From assembly GCA_021845805.1 (NCBI GenBank), contig JAJZVD010000003.1, positions 50,705-114,704 on the forward strand: a stretch of DNA of 64,000 nucleotides. Reading direction: 5' to 3'. The notes below the pieces were generated by a model that worked only from the letters and a program-made list of their open reading frames with translations, had not been told where the DNA came from and did not search any database. A program made the translations under genes and the position numbers. Origin of the DNA: Pseudomonadota bacterium (lineage in GTDB: Bacteria; Pseudomonadota; Alphaproteobacteria; Rhodobacterales; Rhodobacteraceae). Every line of letters starts with the position of its first letter. Within the stretch, counting starts at the first letter, position 1. Shown here in pieces: positions 28,141 through 38,585 of the stretch.

Positions 28141-31100
28141 ATGACGACGTATGACGAAGCCTGGGTTGCCGCCGAGGAAGCCAAGCGCGCCTACATGAAC
28201 GACCACTCGCTTTACCGGACCGAGGACGAACACTCGTCATGCGGGGTCGGGCTTGTCGTCGCCATTTCCGGCAAGCCCAGCCGCAAGGTGGTGCAGAACG
28301 GCATCGACGCGCTGAAGGCCGTATGGCACCGCGGCGCGGTCGATGCCGACGGCAAGACGGGCGATGGCGCGGGCATCCATGTGCAGATCCCGGTGCCGTT
28401 CTTCTACGACCAGATCCGCCGCACCGGACACGAGCCCGACATGGGCAAGCTGATCGCCGTGGGCCAGATCTTCCTGCCGCGCACCGATTTCGGCGCGCAG
28501 GAACGCTGCCGCACCATCGTCGAGACCGAAGTGCTGCGGATGGGCCATTACATCTACGGCTGGCGCCACGTTCCGGTGAACACCGAGGTGCTGGGCGAGA
28601 AGGCAAACGCCACCCGGCCCGAGATCGAGCAGATCCTGATCCGCAATGACAAGGGCGTGGATGAAGAGACCTTCGAACGCGAACTTTACATCATCCGCCG
28701 CCGGATCGAGAAGGCGGCGATCGCCAGCCAGATCAACGGGCTCTATCTGTGTTCGCTGTCCTGCCGGTCGATCATCTACAAGGGGATGATGTTGGCCGAA
28801 CAGGTCGCGGTGTTCTATCCCGACCTGATGGACGAACGCTTCGAAAGCGCGTTCTGCATCTACCACCAGCGCTACAGCACCAACACCTTCCCCCAGTGGT
28901 CGCTGGCCCAGCCGTTCCGCATGCTGGCCCACAACGGCGAGATCAACACGCTGAAGGGCAACGTGAACTGGATGCGGAGCCACGAGATCCGCATGGCCTC
29001 GAGCACGTTCGGAGAGATGGCCGAGGACATCAAGCCGATCATCCCGGCGGGCACGTCGGATTCGGGCGCGCTGGATGCGGTGTTCGAGGTGATGGTGCGC
29101 GCCGGCCGCTCGGCCCCGATGGCCAAGACGATGCTGGTGCCCGAAGCCTGGTCGAAGACCACGACCGACATGCCGAAGGCCTGGGCGGACATGTACGCCT
29201 ATTGCAACGCGGTGATGGAACCCTGGGACGGCCCCGCGGCGCTGGCGATGACCGACGGCCGCTGGGTCTGCGGCGGGCTTGACCGCAACGGGTTGCGCCC
29301 GATGCGCTATGTGGTGACGGGCGACGGCATGCTGATCGCCGGGTCCGAGGCCGGAATGGTGCCGGTGGACGAAAGCACGATCCGCGAGAAGGGCGCGCTG
29401 GGGCCGGGGCAGATGATCGCCGTCGATATGCGCGACGGCAAGCTGTACCACGACCGCGCGATGAAGGACCGCCTGGCCGCGGCGCAGCCCTATGCCGAAT
29501 GGATCGAGAAGGTCGTGGACCTGAACGCGCTCTTGCGCGACGTGCCCGAAGCGCCGATGTTCGATGGCGCCGACCTGCGCCGCCGCCAGATCGCGGCCGG
29601 CTATTCGCTGGAAGACCTGGAACAGGTTCTGGCGCCGATGGCCGAGGACGGCAAGGAAATGGTGGCCAGCATGGGCGACGACACGCCCGCCGCGGTGCTG
29701 TCGAACCAGTACCGCCCGCTGAGCCACTTCTTCCGGCAGAACTTCAGCCAGGTGACGAACCCGCCGATCGACTCGTTGCGCGAAAGCCGGGTGATGAGCC
29801 TGAAGACCCGCTTCGGCAACCTGAAGAACGTGCTGGATGAAGACAGCAGCCAGACCGAGATCCTGGTGCTGGAAAGCCCGTTCATCGCCAACGCGGAATT
29901 CGAGGTGATGTCGCGCCAGTTCGGCGGCAACGTGGCCTTCATCGACTGCACCTTCCCGGTGGGGGGCGAGCCCGACGCGCTGCGGCTGGGGCTGGAACGC
30001 ATCCGCGCCGAGGCCGAGGATGCCGTGCGCTCGGGCGCCGGTCATCTGGTGCTGACGGATGAACATCAGGGGCCGTCCAAGGTGCCGATGCCGATGATCC
30101 TGGCCACCTCGGCCGTGCATTCCTGGCTGACGCGCAAGGGGCTGCGGACCTTCACCAGCGTCAATGTGCGTTCGGCCGAATGCATCGATCCGCATTACTT
30201 CGCGGTGCTGATCGGCTGCGGCGCCACCACGGTGAACGCCTATCTGGCCGAAGACAGCATCGCCGACCGCATTCGCCGCGGCCTGCTGGACGGCACGCTG
30301 GAAGACGGGATGCGCCGCTACCGCGCGGCCATCGACGCGGGCCTTCTGAAGATCATGTCGAAGATGGGGATCTCGGTCATCTCGTCCTATCGCGGCGGTC
30401 TGAATTTCGAGGCGGTGGGGCTGTCGCGCGCGATGGTGGCCGAATACTTCCCCGGAATGCACAGCCGCATTTCCGGCATCGGCCTACACGGCATCCAGAT
30501 GAAGCTGGAGGAGATCCACGCCAGCGCCTGGAAGGGCGGCAGCGACGTGCTGCCCATCGGCGGCTTCTACAAGGCCCGCCGCTCGGGCGAGAAGCACGCC
30601 TGGGAAGCGCAGACCATGCACATGCTGCAGGCGGCCTGCGACCGGGCCAGCTATGACCTGTGGCAGCAGTATTCGGCCGCCATGCGGGCCAATCCGCCGA
30701 TCCACCTGCGCGACCTCTTGGACATCAAGCCGCTGGGCAAGCCGGTGCCGATCGAAGAGGTGGAAAGCATCACCTCGATCCGCAAGCGGTTCGTGACGCC
30801 GGGGATGAGCCTTGGCGCCCTGGGGCCCGAGGCGCACAAGACGCTGAACATCGCGATGAACCGGATTGGTGCGAAGTCGGATTCGGGCGAGGGCGGCGAA
30901 GATCCGGCGCATTTCACGCCCGAGCCGAATGGCGACAACCCCTCGGCCAAGATCAAGCAGGTGGCCAGCGGTCGCTTCGGCGTGACGGCGGAATATCTCA
31001 ACGCCTGCGAAGAGCTGGAAATCAAGGTGGCCCAGGGCGCCAAGCCCGGCGAAGGCGGCCAGTTGCCCGGCCTGAAGGTGACCAAGCTGATCGCACGGCT

Positions 31101-32679
31101 GCGGCATTCGACGCCGGGCGTCACGCTGATCAGCCCGCCACCGCACCACGACATCTACTCGATCGAGGATCTGGCGCAGCTCATCTATGACCTCAAGCAG
31201 ATCAACCCGCGCGCCAAGGTCACGGTGAAGTTGGTCTCGTCCTCGGGCGTGGGCACCATCGCGGCGGGTGTGGCCAAGGCCAAGGCCGACGTGATCCTGA
31301 TCTCGGGGCACAATGGCGGCACCGGGGCCAGCCCGGCCACCTCGATCAAATACGCGGGCCTGCCGTGGGAGATGGGCCTGACCGAGGCGCATCAGGTGCT
31401 GGCCATGAACAACCTGCGCGAGCGGATCACGCTGCGCACCGATGGCGGGCTGCGCACGGGCCGCGACATCATCATTGCCGCGATGATGGGGGCCGAGGAA
31501 TACGGCATCGGCACCGCGGCGCTGATCGCCATGGGCTGCATCATGGTCCGCCAGTGCCAGTCGAACACCTGCCCGGTGGGCGTCTGCACCCAGAACGAGG
31601 CGCTGCGGGCCAAGTTCACCGGTACCGCGGACAAGGTGGTGAACCTCATCACCTTCTACGCGCAGGAGGTGCGGGAAATCCTGGCCTCGATCGGCGCGCG
31701 GACGATGGATGACATCATCGGCCGGGCCGACCTGCTGACGCAGGTGTCGCGCGGCTCGGCGCATCTTGACGATCTGGACCTGAATCCGCTGCTGATTACC
31801 GTCGATGGCGCGCAGAAGATCCGCTACGACCGGTCGAAGCCCCGCAACGCGGTGCCCGACACGCTGGATGCCGAAATCATCAAGGACGGCCACCGCTTCT
31901 TCGAGGATGGCGAGAAGATGCAGCTGTCCTACGCGGTCCGCAACACGCTGCGCACCATAGGCACGCGGGCCTCCAGCCATATCGTCAAGCGGTTCGGAAT
32001 GAACAACAGCCTGCAGCCCGACCACCTGACGGTGAAGCTGACCGGGTCCTGCGGACAGTCGCTGGGCGCCTTTGCGGTGAACGGCCTGAAGCTTGAGGTT
32101 CAGGGCGACGCCAACGACTATGTCGGCAAGGGCCTGTCGGGCGGGCTGATCGTGGTGCGGCCGCAGATGTCCTCGCCGCTGGAGGCAAGCCGGAACACGA
32201 TCATTGGCAACACGGTGCTTTATGGCGCCACCGCCGGGCACCTCTTTGCCGCGGGCCGGGCGGGCGAGCGGTTCGCGGTGCGCAACTCGGGCGCCAAGGT
32301 GGTGATCGAGGGCTGCGGATCGAACGGCTGCGAATACATGACCGGCGGGGTGGCGGTGATCCTGGGCAGCATCGGCGCCAACTTCGGCGCCGGGATGACC
32401 GGGGGCATGGCCTACCTCTATGACCCCGACGGCGTGGCCGAGGATTTCATCAACGGCGAGACCCTGGTGACCTGCGCCGTCAGCCACCCGCATTGGGAGG
32501 CCGAGCTGAAGGCGCTGGTGGAACGCCACGCGCGGGAAACCGGCAGCCGCAAGGCCGCGGCGATCCTGGCCGACTGGGCGGCAGAAAGGGCCAATTTCCT
32601 GCAGGTCTGCCCGAAAGAGATGCTGATCCACCTGCCCTACCCGCTGAGCGAAGGGGCCGAGGCGGTGCCGGCCGAATAG
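28141..32679 (+). CDS. gltB: Glutamate synthase (NADPH) large subunit
   Basis: CGVGLVVAISG GATase N-terminus; YSTNTFPQWSLAQPFRMLAHNGEINTLKGN; FMN/Fe-S region CIMVRQCQSNTCPVGVCTQ; ATG 28141. Confidence 0.97.
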   Translation: MTTYDEAWVAAEEAKRAYMNDHSLYRTEDEHSSCGVGLVVAISGKPSRKVVQNGIDALKAVWHRGAVDADGKTGDGAGIHVQIPVPFFYDQIRRTGHEPDMGKLIAVGQIFLPRTDFGAQERCRTIVETEVLRMGHYIYGWRHVPVNTEVLGEKANATRPEIEQILIRNDKGVDEETFERELYIIRRRIEKAAIASQINGLYLCSLSCRSIIYKGMMLAEQVAVFYPDLMDERFESAFCIYHQRYSTNTFPQWSLAQPFRMLAHNGEINTLKGNVNWMRSHEIRMASSTFGEMAEDIKPIIPAGTSDSGALDAVFEVMVRAGRSAPMAKTMLVPEAWSKTTTDMPKAWADMYAYCNAVMEPWDGPAALAMTDGRWVCGGLDRNGLRPMRYVVTGDGMLIAGSEAGMVPVDESTIREKGALGPGQMIAVDMRDGKLYHDRAMKDRLAAAQPYAEWIEKVVDLNALLRDVPEAPMFDGADLRRRQIAAGYSLEDLEQVLAPMAEDGKEMVASMGDDTPAAVLSNQYRPLSHFFRQNFSQVTNPPIDSLRESRVMSLKTRFGNLKNVLDEDSSQTEILVLESPFIANAEFEVMSRQFGGNVAFIDCTFPVGGEPDALRLGLERIRAEAEDAVRSGAGHLVLTDEHQGPSKVPMPMILATSAVHSWLTRKGLRTFTSVNVRSAECIDPHYFAVLIGCGATTVNAYLAEDSIADRIRRGLLDGTLEDGMRRYRAAIDAGLLKIMSKMGISVISSYRGGLNFEAVGLSRAMVAEYFPGMHSRISGIGLHGIQMKLEEIHASAWKGGSDVLPIGGFYKARRSGEKHAWEAQTMHMLQAACDRASYDLWQQYSAAMRANPPIHLRDLLDIKPLGKPVPIEEVESITSIRKRFVTPGMSLGALGPEAHKTLNIAMNRIGAKSDSGEGGEDPAHFTPEPNGDNPSAKIKQVASGRFGVTAEYLNACEELEIKVAQGAKPGEGGQLPGLKVTKLIARLRHSTPGVTLISPPPHHDIYSIEDLAQLIYDLKQINPRAKVTVKLVSSSGVGTIAAGVAKAKADVILISGHNGGTGASPATSIKYAGLPWEMGLTEAHQVLAMNNLRERITLRTDGGLRTGRDIIIAAMMGAEEYGIGTAALIAMGCIMVRQCQSNTCPVGVCTQNEALRAKFTGTADKVVNLITFYAQEVREILASIGARTMDDIIGRADLLTQVSRGSAHLDDLDLNPLLITVDGAQKIRYDRSKPRNAVPDTLDAEIIKDGHRFFEDGEKMQLSYAVRNTLRTIGTRASSHIVKRFGMNNSLQPDHLTVKLTGSCGQSLGAFAVNGLKLEVQGDANDYVGKGLSGGLIVVRPQMSSPLEASRNTIIGNTVLYGATAGHLFAAGRAGERFAVRNSGAKVVIEGCGSNGCEYMTGGVAVILGSIGANFGAGMTGGMAYLYDPDGVAEDFINGETLVTCAVSHPHWEAELKALVERHARETGSRKAAAILADWAAERANFLQVCPKEMLIHLPYPLSEGAEAVPAE

Positions 32680-32706
32680 GCCCGCGCCAGACGGCGATCC
32701 CTCAAA

Positions 32707-32737
32707 GCCCCCGCGGTGCCTGCCGCGGGGGCCTTTC
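32707..32737 (+). terminator. Rho-independent terminator after gltB
   Basis: GCCCCCGCGG-TGCCTG-CCGCGGGGGC followed by CTTTCC; 10-bp perfect stem. Confidence 0.75.
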
Positions 32738-32836
32738 CATTCCGGGGCGGCGGGTTTGCCCCTGCCCGGGCGACACGGCCTTTCCATTTGCCGCGCGGGC
32801 GGGTTAGGTCTGGGGGGGCAACAGGGAACGGGGCGC

Positions 32837-33586
32837 ATGGCGACGGCAGAGGGCAAGGGCAAGACGGGCGGCAAGGGGCGCAAGGCTCCACCGCCTCCGC
32901 CACCGCTTCTGCGCCGCCTCTGGCCGCTGGTCCGGCTCTGGGGGCGGCGGGCGCTGGTGGCGGTGGCGGGGCTCTTCCTGTTCCTGATCGTCGTCTTCCG
33001 CTTCGTGAACCCGCCCACCACGCCCTACATGTTTTCCGAAGGGCTGCGGCTGGGCCATGTGAACCAATCCTGGGTGCCCTTCGACAAGATCGCACCGGTC
33101 ATGGCGCGGTCCGTCGTGGCGGCCGAGGACGCCAACTTCTGCCGCCACTGGGGCTTCGACATCGCCGCGATCCGCGCCGCGGCCGAGGCCGGCGGGACCC
33201 GCGGCGGCTCGACCATCAGCCAGCAGGTGGTCAAGAACGTGTTTCTGTGGCAAGGCCACAGCTGGCCCCGCAAGGCGATGGAGGCGCTGCTGACCCCGAT
33301 CGTCGAACTGGTCTGGGGCAAGCGGCGGATCCTCGAGGTCTACCTGAACGTTGCCGAATTCGGCCCCGGCACCTTCGGGGTGAGGGCGGGGGCGGCACGG
33401 TCCTTCGCGGTCGAGCCCGACGCGATCTCGGGCGGGCAGGCGGCGCTGCTTGCGGCGGTTCTGCCCGACCCGAAGCAGCGCAATGCGGCCCATCCCGGGG
33501 CCTTCCTGCGCCGCCGCGCGCAAGAGATCGCGGACGGGGCGCGGACCATCGCCGCCGACGGGCGCGACGACTGCTTCAAGGATTGA
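32837..33586 (+). CDS. mtgA: Monofunctional biosynthetic peptidoglycan transglycosylase
   Basis: VVAAEDANFCRHWGFD; RGGSTISQQVVKNVFLWQGHSWPRKAMEA; single N-terminal TM. Confidence 0.94.
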   Translation: MATAEGKGKTGGKGRKAPPPPPPLLRRLWPLVRLWGRRALVAVAGLFLFLIVVFRFVNPPTTPYMFSEGLRLGHVNQSWVPFDKIAPVMARSVVAAEDANFCRHWGFDIAAIRAAAEAGGTRGGSTISQQVVKNVFLWQGHSWPRKAMEALLTPIVELVWGKRRILEVYLNVAEFGPGTFGVRAGAARSFAVEPDAISGGQAALLAAVLPDPKQRNAAHPGAFLRRRAQEIADGARTIAADGRDDCFKD

Positions 33587-33644
33587 ATTCGGCAGTGCGG
33601 CGGGGCATTGAGGAACCACCGCCCCAGACCGGACCGACCTTCAG

Positions 33645-34310
33645 ATGAACCGCCTTTTTCACGTTCCGCTTTCCCCCTTCTGCCGCAAGGTGCGCCTGAC
33701 GCTTGCGGAGAAGCGGATCGAGGTGGAACTGATCGAGGAACGCTACTGGGAACAGGCGCCGGAATTCCTCCGCCGGAACCCGGCAGGCAAGGTGCCGGTG
33801 CTGCGGCTGGACGGGATGACCCTGTCGGAAAGCCAGGCGATCTGCGAGCTGATCGAGGAACGCCACCCCACACCCGCCCTGATGCCGCGCACGCCCGAGG
33901 ACCGCTACGAGGTGCGCCGCCTCTGCGCCTGGTTCGACGACAAGTTCCACAACGAAGTTACATCGCGCCTGCTGTACGAGCGCGTGAACAAGAAGATCAG
34001 CGGTCAGGGCTACCCGGATTCCAAGAACGTCAAGTATGGCGCCACGCGGATCAAGTATCACCTCGACTACCTCGGCTGGCTGCTGGACCAGCGCCGCTGG
34101 CTCGCGGGGGATGTGATGACGCTGGCCGATTTCGCCGCGGCCGCGCATCTGTCAAGCCTGGACTACATCAGCGACGTGGACTGGAACCGGAATGCCAACG
34201 TCAAGGAATGGTATGCCAAGATCAAGTCGCGGCCCTCGTTCCGGACCCTGCTGATGGATCAGGTGCCGGGCTTTCCGCCACCGCCGCATTACGCCGACCT
34301 CGATTTCTGA
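33645..34310 (+). CDS. Glutathione S-transferase family protein
   Basis: [60 protein letters not shown]. Confidence 0.92.
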   Translation: MNRLFHVPLSPFCRKVRLTLAEKRIEVELIEERYWEQAPEFLRRNPAGKVPVLRLDGMTLSESQAICELIEERHPTPALMPRTPEDRYEVRRLCAWFDDKFHNEVTSRLLYERVNKKISGQGYPDSKNVKYGATRIKYHLDYLGWLLDQRRWLAGDVMTLADFAAAAHLSSLDYISDVDWNRNANVKEWYAKIKSRPSFRTLLMDQVPGFPPPPHYADLDF

Positions 34311-34344
34311 CGCGGTCGCGGGGGGCTTCTTGCCACCCGCATGT

Positions 34345-34358
34345 CCCGGGGATGTTTG
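34345..34358 (+). repeat. Core of dispersed intergenic repeat, copy 1 (8 nt upstream of the queG ATG)
   Basis: CCCGGGGATGTTTG; compare CCCGGGGATATTTG at 44300-44313 (minus strand). Confidence 0.5.
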
Positions 34359-34365
34359 GACCAAG

Positions 34366-35427
34366 ATGACAGGGGCAGCGATGCAGGGCGCCGACCTTCG
34401 CGCGGCGCTGGAAGACCGGGCGCGGGTCGAGGGCTTCGCCGGGCTGGGCATCTGTCGCCCCGATGCGATCCCGCAGGCTGCGGGGCGGCTGGCGGCCTAT
34501 GTGTCGGCGGGGCGGCACGGGCAGATGGGCTGGATGGCCGAACGCATGGGCTGGCGCGGCGATCCCGCGGCGCTCTGGCCTGCAGCGCAGAGCGTGGTCA
34601 TGCTGGCCGAAAACTACACGCCCGCGGGCGATCCGCTGGCCGCGACGCGGGCGCGCGGGCAGGGTGCGATCAGCGTCTATGCGCGCGGCAAGGATTACCA
34701 CGACCTGGTGAAGCGGCGGCTGAAGCGGCTGGGACGCTGGCTGATCGAGGCCGCGGGGGGCGAGATCAAGGTTTTCGTGGATACCGCGCCGGTGATGGAA
34801 AAGCCGCTGGCGCAGGCGGCGGGGCTGGGCTGGCAGGGCAAGCACACCAACCTCGTGTCGCGCGATCACGGGAACTGGATCTTCCTTGGCGCGATCTTCA
34901 CCACGCTGGCACTGCCGGTGGACGCCGCCGAGACCGACCATTGCGGCAGTTGCCGCGCGTGTCTGGACGCCTGCCCCACCGGGGCCTTCCCGGCGCCCTA
35001 CCAGCTCGATGCCCGGCGCTGCATCAGCTATCTGACGATCGAACACCGCGGGCCGGTGGACCCCGCGCTGCGGCCGGGCCTGGGCAACCGGATCTATGGC
35101 TGCGACGATTGCCTGGCGGTCTGCCCCTGGAACAAGTTCGCCGTCGCCGCGGCCGAGATTGGCTATGCCGACCGGACAGGGGCGCCGCCGCTGGCAGAGC
35201 TTGCGGCGCTGGACGATGCGGGCTTCCGCGCGCGTTTCGCAGGCAGCCCGATCAAGCGGATCGGGCGCAACCGTTTCCTGCGCAACGTGCTTTACGCGAT
35301 CGGCAACAGCGGCGATCCGGCGCTGGCCGCGGCCGCGGCACCGCATCTGTCCGATCCCGATCCCGCCGTCGCCGACGCGGCGGACTGGGCGCTCGGGCGG
35401 CTGACACCTGCCGCAAGAATGCCGTAA
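34366..35427 (+). CDS. queG: Epoxyqueuosine reductase
   Basis: [16 protein letters not shown] and [15 protein letters not shown] 4Fe-4S motifs; C-terminal HEAT-like segment. Confidence 0.94.
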   Translation: MTGAAMQGADLRAALEDRARVEGFAGLGICRPDAIPQAAGRLAAYVSAGRHGQMGWMAERMGWRGDPAALWPAAQSVVMLAENYTPAGDPLAATRARGQGAISVYARGKDYHDLVKRRLKRLGRWLIEAAGGEIKVFVDTAPVMEKPLAQAAGLGWQGKHTNLVSRDHGNWIFLGAIFTTLALPVDAAETDHCGSCRACLDACPTGAFPAPYQLDARRCISYLTIEHRGPVDPALRPGLGNRIYGCDDCLAVCPWNKFAVAAAEIGYADRTGAPPLAELAALDDAGFRARFAGSPIKRIGRNRFLRNVLYAIGNSGDPALAAAAAPHLSDPDPAVADAADWALGRLTPAARMP

Positions 35428-35498
35428 CCGCAGCCAGATTCCCGCCATGATTGTGCGGGACCGTCGCCGGAACATTCAGCCGCTGTGGAGAGTCTGTC

Positions 35499-35885
35499 AT
35501 GCAGATGCTTCCCGGAAGCCCCGCGTTCCTGGCGCTTTCGCTTGTGCTGTACCTGGTGTTCGTCAACGGTCTGACGATGTTCCTCTATGCCGTGGATGCC
35601 CGCCGCCGCGCCGCGGATGAATGGCCGGTGCCGGAAAGCACCCTGTTGCTGCTGGCCTGTTTCGGCGGCACCCCCGCCGCGATGATGGCGGCGCGCTGGC
35701 TGGACCGCGAGCCGCGCCCCGCCACCTTCACCGGCACGCTGAACCTGATCGTGGCGACCCATCTGATGGCGGCGATCACGCTCGAGACCCAGAAAGGCCA
35801 GGCGATGGTGCTGGATTTCGGCCATTCGACCGCGCGGCTTGTGGCCCAGCTGCTTCCCGCCCCTCCCGCTGGTGAGAACGGCTAG
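35499..35885 (+). CDS. DUF1294-like small membrane protein
   Basis: FVNGLTMFLYAVDARRRAADEWPVPESTLLLLACFGGTPAAMMAARWL. Confidence 0.75.
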   Translation: MQMLPGSPAFLALSLVLYLVFVNGLTMFLYAVDARRRAADEWPVPESTLLLLACFGGTPAAMMAARWLDREPRPATFTGTLNLIVATHLMAAITLETQKGQAMVLDFGHSTARLVAQLLPAPPAGENG

Positions 35886-35943
35886 CCGGTCGATCTTTGC
35901 CCGCGTCCGTGCTAGGCTGGAACCCTGCCAGGGGAGGACCAGC

Positions 35944-36138
35944 ATGGCCAGACACATCATCGACCGGCCCCGCGCGGGCAAGGACGGCGAGCGGACGCGG
36001 GCCTATGTGGCGATCGAGCACGCCGAGAACCGGCCGGGCCGCGCGGAACGCCTTTTGCATCGCGCCGCCTCGACCGGCCGCGACGCCGGCCAGCGGCTGC
36101 GCGAGTTCCTGCGGATCGAGCGGGGCATCACCAGCTGA
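35944..36138 (+). CDS. Small basic hypothetical protein (64 aa)
   Basis: MARHIIDRPRAGKDGERTRAYVAIEHAENRPGRAERLLHRAASTGRDAGQRLREFLRIERGITS; GGGGAGG upstream of ATG. Confidence 0.45.
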   Translation: MARHIIDRPRAGKDGERTRAYVAIEHAENRPGRAERLLHRAASTGRDAGQRLREFLRIERGITS

Positions 36139-36172
36139 CCGCCCGCCCGGCGCGCGACGCGATGCGCGCGGG

Positions 36173-37042
36173 TCAGGCCCGCACCAGCGCCTGATAGCGG
36201 TCGATCACATGGCGGGCCAGGGCGCCCACCTCGAACCGCCAGGGGCCGATTTCGGCGACCGGGGTCACCTCTGCGGCGGTGCCGGTCAGCCAGCATTGCT
36301 GGAAGCTTTCCAGTTCGTGCGGGCCGATGTGGCGCTCGTGCACCGCGACGCCCTCGGCGCGCAGCAGATCGATGACGGTCTGCCGGGTGATCCCCGCCAG
36401 GACGCAATCGGGCAAGGGCGTGTGAACCGCGCCATCCTTCACGAAGAAGATGTTGGCGCTTGTCGCCTCGGCCACATGGCCGCGATAGTCGAACATCATG
36501 GCATCCGCGCAGCCCTTCGCCTCGGCGGCGTGCTTTGACATGGTGCAGATCATGTAGAGCCCCGAGGCCTTGGCCGCTGACGGGATGGTTTCCGGGCTGG
36601 GGCGTTTCCATTTCGCGATGTCGAGCCGGGCGCCCTTCAGCCGGGCATCGCCGTAATAGGGCGCCCATGACCACCCCGCGATGGCCAGCCGCACCGGATT
36701 GCGGCGGGCCGATACGCCCATGTCCAGCCCCGACGCGCGCCAGGCGATGGCGCGGACATAGGCATCGCTCCAGCCATTCGCCTGCAGCAGCGCGGCCTTG
36801 GCGGCCTCGATCTGGTCCAGCGTCCAGGGCAGCGGCATGTCGATCAACTCGCCCGACCGGATCAGGCGGGCACTGTGCGCGCGGCTCTGGAAGATCCGGC
36901 TGCCGTAGCTGCGCTCGCCCTCGAACACCGCCGAGGCATAGTGCAGCGCATGGGTCAGCACATGCACCGTGGCCTGCCGCCAGGGCACCAATGCGCCGTC
37001 CATCCAGATCCAGCCATCGCGATCGTCAAATGCGTCAGACAT
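36173..37042 (-). CDS. ilvE: Branched-chain amino acid aminotransferase
   Basis: WMDGALVPWRQATVHVLTHALHYASAVFEGERSY; EATSANIFFVKDG; GITRQTVIDL; start at MSDAF (CAT 37040-37042). Confidence 0.93.
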   Translation of the reverse strand: MSDAFDDRDGWIWMDGALVPWRQATVHVLTHALHYASAVFEGERSYGSRIFQSRAHSARLIRSGELIDMPLPWTLDQIEAAKAALLQANGWSDAYVRAIAWRASGLDMGVSARRNPVRLAIAGWSWAPYYGDARLKGARLDIAKWKRPSPETIPSAAKASGLYMICTMSKHAAEAKGCADAMMFDYRGHVAEATSANIFFVKDGAVHTPLPDCVLAGITRQTVIDLLRAEGVAVHERHIGPHELESFQQCWLTGTAAEVTPVAEIGPWRFEVGALARHVIDRYQALVRA

Positions 37043-37148
37043 GCCTTCCTCCGTCCGAGCCCGCAGGTCGGTTTTCAAAAGTTGCGCACTAAAGGTCCGT
37101 TTTGGACATTTTATTGCGTGAAATCTGCGGACGGGTAACAATTGATTC

Positions 37149-37177
37149 TTGGAAAGTCAACAAGGCTGACATAAAAT
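37149..37177 (+). promoter_or_regulatory. Candidate sigma-70 promoter for petPR
   Basis: TTGGAA (37149-37154) - 17 nt - TAAAAT (37172-37177), 40 nt upstream of ATG 37217. Confidence 0.5.
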
Positions 37178-37216
37178 CGACCCGGGGCACGACAGGTGTG
37201 ATCGGGGGACGGCGGC

Positions 37217-37726
37217 ATGGCGGAAGGTGGCGCAGGACCGGGCGGGGGCGAAAGCCTGCTGTTCCTGACCGACGACCAACTGCGCAAGGGGATCGAGGCG
37301 ATGTTCTTCGCCTATCGCGGCTTCACCGCCGACCCCGACCGCATCCTGGAACGGCACGAATATGGCCGGGCGCATCACCGGGCCATGCATTTCATCCATC
37401 GCAGCCCCGGAACGACGGTGAACAACCTGCTGTCGATCCTGGGCGTCACCAAGCAGTCGCTGAACCGGGTGCTCCGGACGCTGATCGACGACGGGCTGGT
37501 GGAAAGCCGGGTGGGCCGCAAGGACAAGCGCGAACGGCACCTGTTCCTGACCGACAAGGGCACGGCGCTGGAGCGCGAGCTGTCCGAGGCCCAGCGCGGG
37601 CGGATGCGCTCGGCCTACCGTGCCGCAGGGCCGCAGGCGGTGGCCGGGTTCCGCCAGGTGCTTGAGGCGATGATGGAACCCGAGATGCGGCGCCAGTACC
37701 AGACGTTGAAGGATGCCGGAGCATGA
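37217..37726 (+). CDS. petP: MarR family transcriptional regulator, PetP-like
   Basis: RAHHRAMHFIHRSPGTTVNNLLSILGVTKQSLNRVLRTLIDDGLVESRVGRKDKRERHLFLTDKG; overlaps response regulator by 4 bp. Confidence 0.82.
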   Translation: MAEGGAGPGGGESLLFLTDDQLRKGIEAMFFAYRGFTADPDRILERHEYGRAHHRAMHFIHRSPGTTVNNLLSILGVTKQSLNRVLRTLIDDGLVESRVGRKDKRERHLFLTDKGTALERELSEAQRGRMRSAYRAAGPQAVAGFRQVLEAMMEPEMRRQYQTLKDAGA

Positions 37727-38427
37727 GCAGCGAGGCCGATGTTCACCTGCTGATCGTGGACGATGACGAGCGGATCCGCGGGCTTCTGCAAAAGTTCCTG
37801 ATCCGCAACGGGTTCTGGGTGACCGCCGCTCGCGACGCGGCGCATGCGCGGCGGCTGATGGCGGGGCTCGACTTCGACCTGATCGTGCTGGACGTGATGA
37901 TGCCGGGCGAAGATGGCATCAGCTTCACCCGCGCGCTGCGGGCCCGTCAGAGCACACCCATCCTGCTGCTGACCGCCCGGGGCGAGACCGGCAGCCGGAT
38001 CGAGGGGCTGGAGGCCGGCGCCGATGATTACCTGGCCAAACCTTTCGAGCCGAAGGAACTTCTGCTGCGCATCAACGCGATCCTGCGGCGCGCGCCCGCG
38101 GTGCGCCCGGCCGATACCGGGCCCAAGGTGCTGCACCTTGGCCCCGTCCGCTACGAGATCGAGCGGGGCGAACTGTGGCGGGGCAGCGAGCTGATCCGGC
38201 TGACGGCGACCGAGGCGCAGCTGATGCGGATCTTCGCCGCCCAGCCCGGCGCGGCGGTCAGCCGGGAAAAGCTGGTGGCAGACCTCGGGCGGGATGACGG
38301 GCAGGCCACCGCGCGGGCGGTGGACGTGCAGATCACCCGCCTTCGCCGCAAGATCGAGGCGGATTCGCGCCAGCCGCGTTACCTGCAGACGGTGCGCGGG
38401 TCGGGCTACATGCTGGCGCCGGATTGA
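37723..38427 (+). CDS. petR: OmpR-family response regulator, PetR-like
   Basis: LLIVDDDERIRGLLQKFL; LIVLDVMMPGEDG; winged-helix ARAVDVQITRLRRKIE; no adjacent kinase. Confidence 0.85.
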   Translation: MSSEADVHLLIVDDDERIRGLLQKFLIRNGFWVTAARDAAHARRLMAGLDFDLIVLDVMMPGEDGISFTRALRARQSTPILLLTARGETGSRIEGLEAGADDYLAKPFEPKELLLRINAILRRAPAVRPADTGPKVLHLGPVRYEIERGELWRGSELIRLTATEAQLMRIFAAQPGAAVSREKLVADLGRDDGQATARAVDVQITRLRRKIEADSRQPRYLQTVRGSGYMLAPD

Positions 38428-38448
38428 CGCGCCCGCCGTCAGACCGGG

Positions 38449-38477
38449 TTGGCGCGCCGCGGCGCCTGGCATAGCAT
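38449..38477 (+). promoter_or_regulatory. Candidate sigma-70 promoter for HDAC-xseB-ispA-dxs operon
   Basis: TTGGCG (38449-38454) - 17 nt - TAGCAT (38472-38477). Confidence 0.4.
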
Positions 38478-38507
38478 CGGGCGATGGTCACCCTCGGGAG
38501 GTTCCGG

Positions 38508-38585
38508 ATGCACAAGACCCCGCCCCTGGCGCCCGCGCGGGCCGCCCTACGACACGGGCGCCACAACCCCGGCACGGCGGGCTGA
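38508..38585 (+). CDS. Possible 25-aa leader peptide/uORF upstream of HDAC-like gene
   Basis: GGGAGG then ATG 38508: MHKTPPLAPARAALRHGRHNPGTAG*, TGA 5 nt before ATG 38591. Confidence 0.3.
   Translation: MHKTPPLAPARAALRHGRHNPGTAG

Noticed and set aside
28237-30462. 741-aa minus-strand ORF antisense to gltB
   Set aside because: Shadow ORF in high-GC DNA; the plus strand carries a full GltB and the antisense protein (His/Arg-rich) matches no family I recognise.
30484-33021. 845-aa minus-strand ORF antisense to gltB/mtgA
   Set aside because: Spans the gltB terminator hairpin and two well-supported plus-strand genes; shadow of codon position 3 GC bias.
38484-38507. Alternative ATG at 38484 for the leader ORF
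   Set aside because: Lies at or before the predicted TSS and lacks a Shine-Dalgarno; ATG 38508 is better placed.
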